Shown one piece after another: positions 63,678 through 64,000 of a stretch of DNA of 64,000 bases. Each line of letters opens with the position of its first letter. The stretch's first letter is position 1. The translations under genes were made by a program, and so were the position numbers. Origin of the DNA: JAFEDN01 sp963697455 (GTDB taxonomy: Bacteria > Pseudomonadota > Gammaproteobacteria > Coxiellales > Coxiellaceae); the NCBI GenBank assembly GCA_963697455.1, contig CAVOOI010000014.1, forward strand, positions 169,757 through 233,756. Direction: 5' to 3'. The notes under the pieces were generated by a model. The model saw nothing but the letters and a program-made list of their open reading frames with translations. It searched no databases and had not been told where the DNA came from.

Positions 63678-64000
63678 TTTAGTGTTCTTTATTCAGGACG
63701 ACACGACCAGTGCTCCCAGCTATCAAGTGAGTGTGGCCGATCCTTATGTTGCTTTACCACCTGCTTCTGCGGTAGTGACATTTTATCCAAAACCATCGTT
63801 GATTGGCAGTAGCTTAGTGATCAATCAAGGCCAAAGTTTAACATTGTCCTCTAGTTTCCTGGTCATCGCCAACGAAGAGTACCCATTTAGCCAGGTTAAT
63901 ATTACGGTGACTAATCTCCAACACGGTCAATTTAAACTATACAACGCGGTAGTCACGCAATTTACTTTACAAGCATTATTGAATAACCAGGTCGTATTTA
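63646..64000 (+). pseudogene. Second FG-GAP surface protein gene, third segment (runs off window)
   Basis: The CSPG-like repeats resume in a new frame (MQFGVQQLLNNLVFFIQDD, YQVSVADPYVALPPASA, HGQFKL) and are still open at the window end. The gene therefore extends beyond 64000 and may be intact downstream of the breaks. Confidence 0.75.

Overview
The window looks like mobile or accessory DNA from a host-associated gammaproteobacterium. The best guess is the Legionellales (Legionella, Coxiella, Rickettsiella relatives). Reasons are GacA/LetA-type and Fis-type regulators, PAS hybrid kinases, and proteins with eukaryote-like architecture: a receptor-like protein kinase, an ankyrin-NACHT protein, and integrin-like FG-GAP proteins. 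The taxon is inference. No rRNA, tRNA or CRISPR array was seen.

Layout. 1-3321 holds phage-type regulation and replication genes: an excisionase-like protein cut by the window edge, a YdaS-like HTH protein, a broken replication (O-type) gene and a P-type partner. A degenerate LuxR response regulator is coupled to the P-type gene. 4140-7286 (minus strand) is a transmembrane receptor-like kinase, followed by a Fis paralogue. 8440-21200 is a signalling and biosynthesis island. It has a hybrid histidine kinase, a DUF3050 heme-oxygenase-like protein and a CheY-like receiver. It also has a sensor kinase translationally coupled to a one-module A-MT-T peptide-synthetase-like enzyme, a membrane protein split at a canonical -1 slippery heptamer, a GacA-like regulator and an AurF-type diiron oxygenase. 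The tail of the DUF3050 locus is repeated at 19.6 kb, a sign of duplication or rearrangement. 22070-25206 is a leftward operon of four unrecognised proteins, the first interrupted at an A7 run.

The leftward operon and the rightward transfer region diverge from a shared intergenic region. At its centre is an exactly symmetric array of six GGGAAATTT-type sites (25312-25473). Rightward come remnants of a ParB/DNA-methyltransferase and a terminase-small-subunit-like gene. Then comes an F-type conjugation cluster in order traA-L-E-K-B-V-C-trbI-traW-U-trbC-traF-H-G-(reverse membrane gene)-traD-traI. traN is missing, and TraI carries a C-terminal Toprim/primase-like extension. traA to traV, traU and traI contain frame breaks. 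Protein similarity is retained on both sides of each break, so sequencing error is a serious alternative to decay.

50437-64000 holds two copies of an integrin-like surface protein gene (seven FG-GAP blades, CSPG/cadherin-like repeats, membrane anchor). Both copies lie behind the same ~190-bp upstream sequence. The first is intact; the second is frame-broken and runs off the window. Between them is a 1499-aa ankyrin-NACHT protein with a possible CE-clan cysteine protease motif, and an unknown protein.

Working model (inference): a conjugative or phage-derived element carrying its own regulators and a small-molecule signalling or biosynthesis module, plus cell-surface and effector-like proteins aimed at a eukaryotic host.
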